Shown here: positions 63,326 through 64,000 of the stretch, one piece after another | Layout: the number at the start of each line of letters is the position of its first letter | Numbering within the stretch: the first letter of the stretch is position 1 | Assembly: GCF_031845305.1 (NCBI RefSeq) | Contig: NZ_JAVREH010000014.1 | Span: forward strand, 31,965 to 95,964 | Direction: 5' to 3' | Source: Jatrophihabitans_A lederbergiae | GTDB taxonomy: Bacteria > Actinomycetota > Actinomycetes > Mycobacteriales > Jatrophihabitantaceae | Length of the DNA stretch: 64,000 nt | Position numbers and translations under genes: made by a program | The notes under the pieces: generated by a model | What the model was told of the DNA's origin: nothing | Databases searched by the model: none | The model's input: only the letters and a program-made list of their open reading frames with translations

Positions 63326-63547
63326 TCAGTAGGTTTCGGCGGCCGGGAATCGGTCGGCGAAGGTGATCGCGAACGCGTTGAGCCCTGGCTTCCATCGCAT
63401 GGTCCATCGTGCCCGGCCGGTGCCGGTCGGGTCCAGTGATCTGGTCACCAAGTAGAGACATTTCAAGGCGGCGAACTCGTTCGGGAAGTTGCCGCGAGCC
63501 TCTGAAATCGCGAGCGCCCGCTGCGGCACTTGAGTGCGCTCACCGAG
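63326..63547 (-). mobile_element. IS256-family (mutator) transposase, C-terminal fragment
   Basis: The minus strand reads GNFPNEFAALKCLYLVTRSL, DPTGTGRARWTMRWKPGLNA and FAITFADRFPAAETY then stop, the canonical C-terminus of IS256 transposases. Only about 65 residues remain, and the upstream side is unrelated sequence. Confidence 0.8.
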
Positions 63548-63830
63548 ACACGAGGGCAGCTATCGCCACGATTAAGATCCCCACAGTCGGAAGCGCTACG
63601 GACACGCGCCGGAGGTTCTTCTGGCTATCGCGCCAAGGCCGTAGAGCTAGGAGGCCTACGAGGAAGACCCCGGCTGCCACGATTGCTACCCCAATTGCCC
63701 TCGATGCCAGAGTCAAACCGCCAGGATCGATCAAGGCGTACGACGCTGCTATGGAGGACCCAAAAAACGTCATGGCCCATAGGCGAGGGTCGACTATCCG
63801 ACCGGACAGTCTTGACCTCATACGCTGCAT
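63540..63830 (-). CDS. Small hypothetical membrane protein
   Basis: 96 residues from 63830 (or 77 from an ATG near 63773) with about three hydrophobic segments: WAMTFFGSSIAASYALI, AIGVAIVAAGVFLVGLLAL and ALPTVGILIVAIAALV, separated by a basic loop (RPWRDSQKNLRR). GC content here is lower than in most of the window. No family recognised. Confidence 0.5.
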   Translation of the reverse strand: MQRMRSRLSGRIVDPRLWAMTFFGSSIAASYALIDPGGLTLASRAIGVAIVAAGVFLVGLLALRPWRDSQKNLRRVSVALPTVGILIVAIAALVSR

Positions 63831-64000
63831 TCCCCGTCACTCTCTTAGTAAGTACTTTGGGCCGTAGGGCGCTAACGGCACCTCTCTGTGTCAAGCGGCT
63901 GGCGACAGAGAGGAAACCAACTTGTTGAATCTGGACGGGGTTCGTGACCTGCAGCCATGATCTTCAAGGCTGTGGTCGGGGTCGCTCGGGAAACACCTGT
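63831..64000. other. Window edge, no gene identified
   Basis: Contains the likely promoter of the small membrane protein gene and the start of sequence continuing past the window; nothing else supportable. Confidence 0.4.

Overview
The window is high-GC actinobacterial DNA. GTG starts and GTGA/ATGA stop-start overlaps are frequent. The housekeeping genes (topA with a lysine-rich tail, holB-tmk, PSP1, a K+-independent H+-pyrophosphatase, a DUF1998-type helicase beside Tad pilus genes) fit the Mycobacteriales/Pseudonocardiales/Frankiales side of the phylum; the genus cannot be fixed from the sequence.

Region 1 (1-24.6 kb, continuing off the left edge) is one large biosynthetic cluster. I read it as an azoxy natural-product cluster of the valanimycin type. 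It holds apparent counterparts of almost every signature valanimycin enzyme: VlmA (tRNA-dependent seryl transferase, DUF2156), VlmL (dedicated seryl-tRNA synthetase), VlmH (acyl-CoA-dehydrogenase-fold amine N-hydroxylase), VlmO (small membrane hydrazine synthase), VlmB (di-iron azoxy synthase), VlmJ (diacylglycerol-kinase-fold kinase), VlmK (MmgE/PrpD-fold lyase) and a SARP activator. Valine decarboxylase is replaced by a private acyl-chain supply: the end of a type I PKS, acyl ligase, KAS III, ACP, KAS II, MaoC dehydratase, InhA-like enoyl reductase and desaturase, followed by an aldehyde dehydrogenase and a class III aminotransferase that would turn an acyl chain into an amine. The predicted product is a long-chain (possibly unsaturated) alkyl azoxy compound with a serine-derived dehydroalanine or vinyl end. 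Layout: PKS to thioesterase on plus (1-4947), SARP/MaoC/InhA/small protein/VlmA on minus (5090-8535), VlmJ to APC permease on plus (9040-24607), closed by a strong hairpin.

Region 2 (24.9-43 kb) is mostly intact chromosome. It has a two-component system with a frameshifted GT39 mannosyltransferase-like gene and a GT2-GtrA gene, a SorC regulator divergent from a sorbitol-type dehydrogenase with a clear operator, and PSP1, holB and tmk. Next come a MarR regulator with near-identical palindromes at its own gene and at a trans-aconitate methyltransferase gene, an XRE-cupin regulator, topA, and a gluconate pair whose permease has lost about 60% of its length in frame.

Region 3 (43.7-64 kb) is strongly eroded. 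Intact genes (H+-PPase, helicase, TadE pair, TetR, a GNAT, a ribbon-helix-helix/PIN toxin-antitoxin pair) alternate with broken ones: a cupin-TetR chimera, manA disrupted by a 20-bp tandem duplication, and GT4, ArsR, Flp pilin, SRPBCC, GNAT, isochorismatase, LysE and aminoglycoside-phosphotransferase remnants. Fragments of ISL3, IS30 (two, head to head) and IS256 transposases lie among them. A 66-bp inverted repeat (92% identical) brackets a small island encoding a helical protein and a Gln/Gly-rich repeat protein. No tRNA, rRNA or CRISPR array was seen. The many single-base lesions could be real decay or partly assembly error; the large deletions, chimeras and IS junctions cannot be explained by base-calling.
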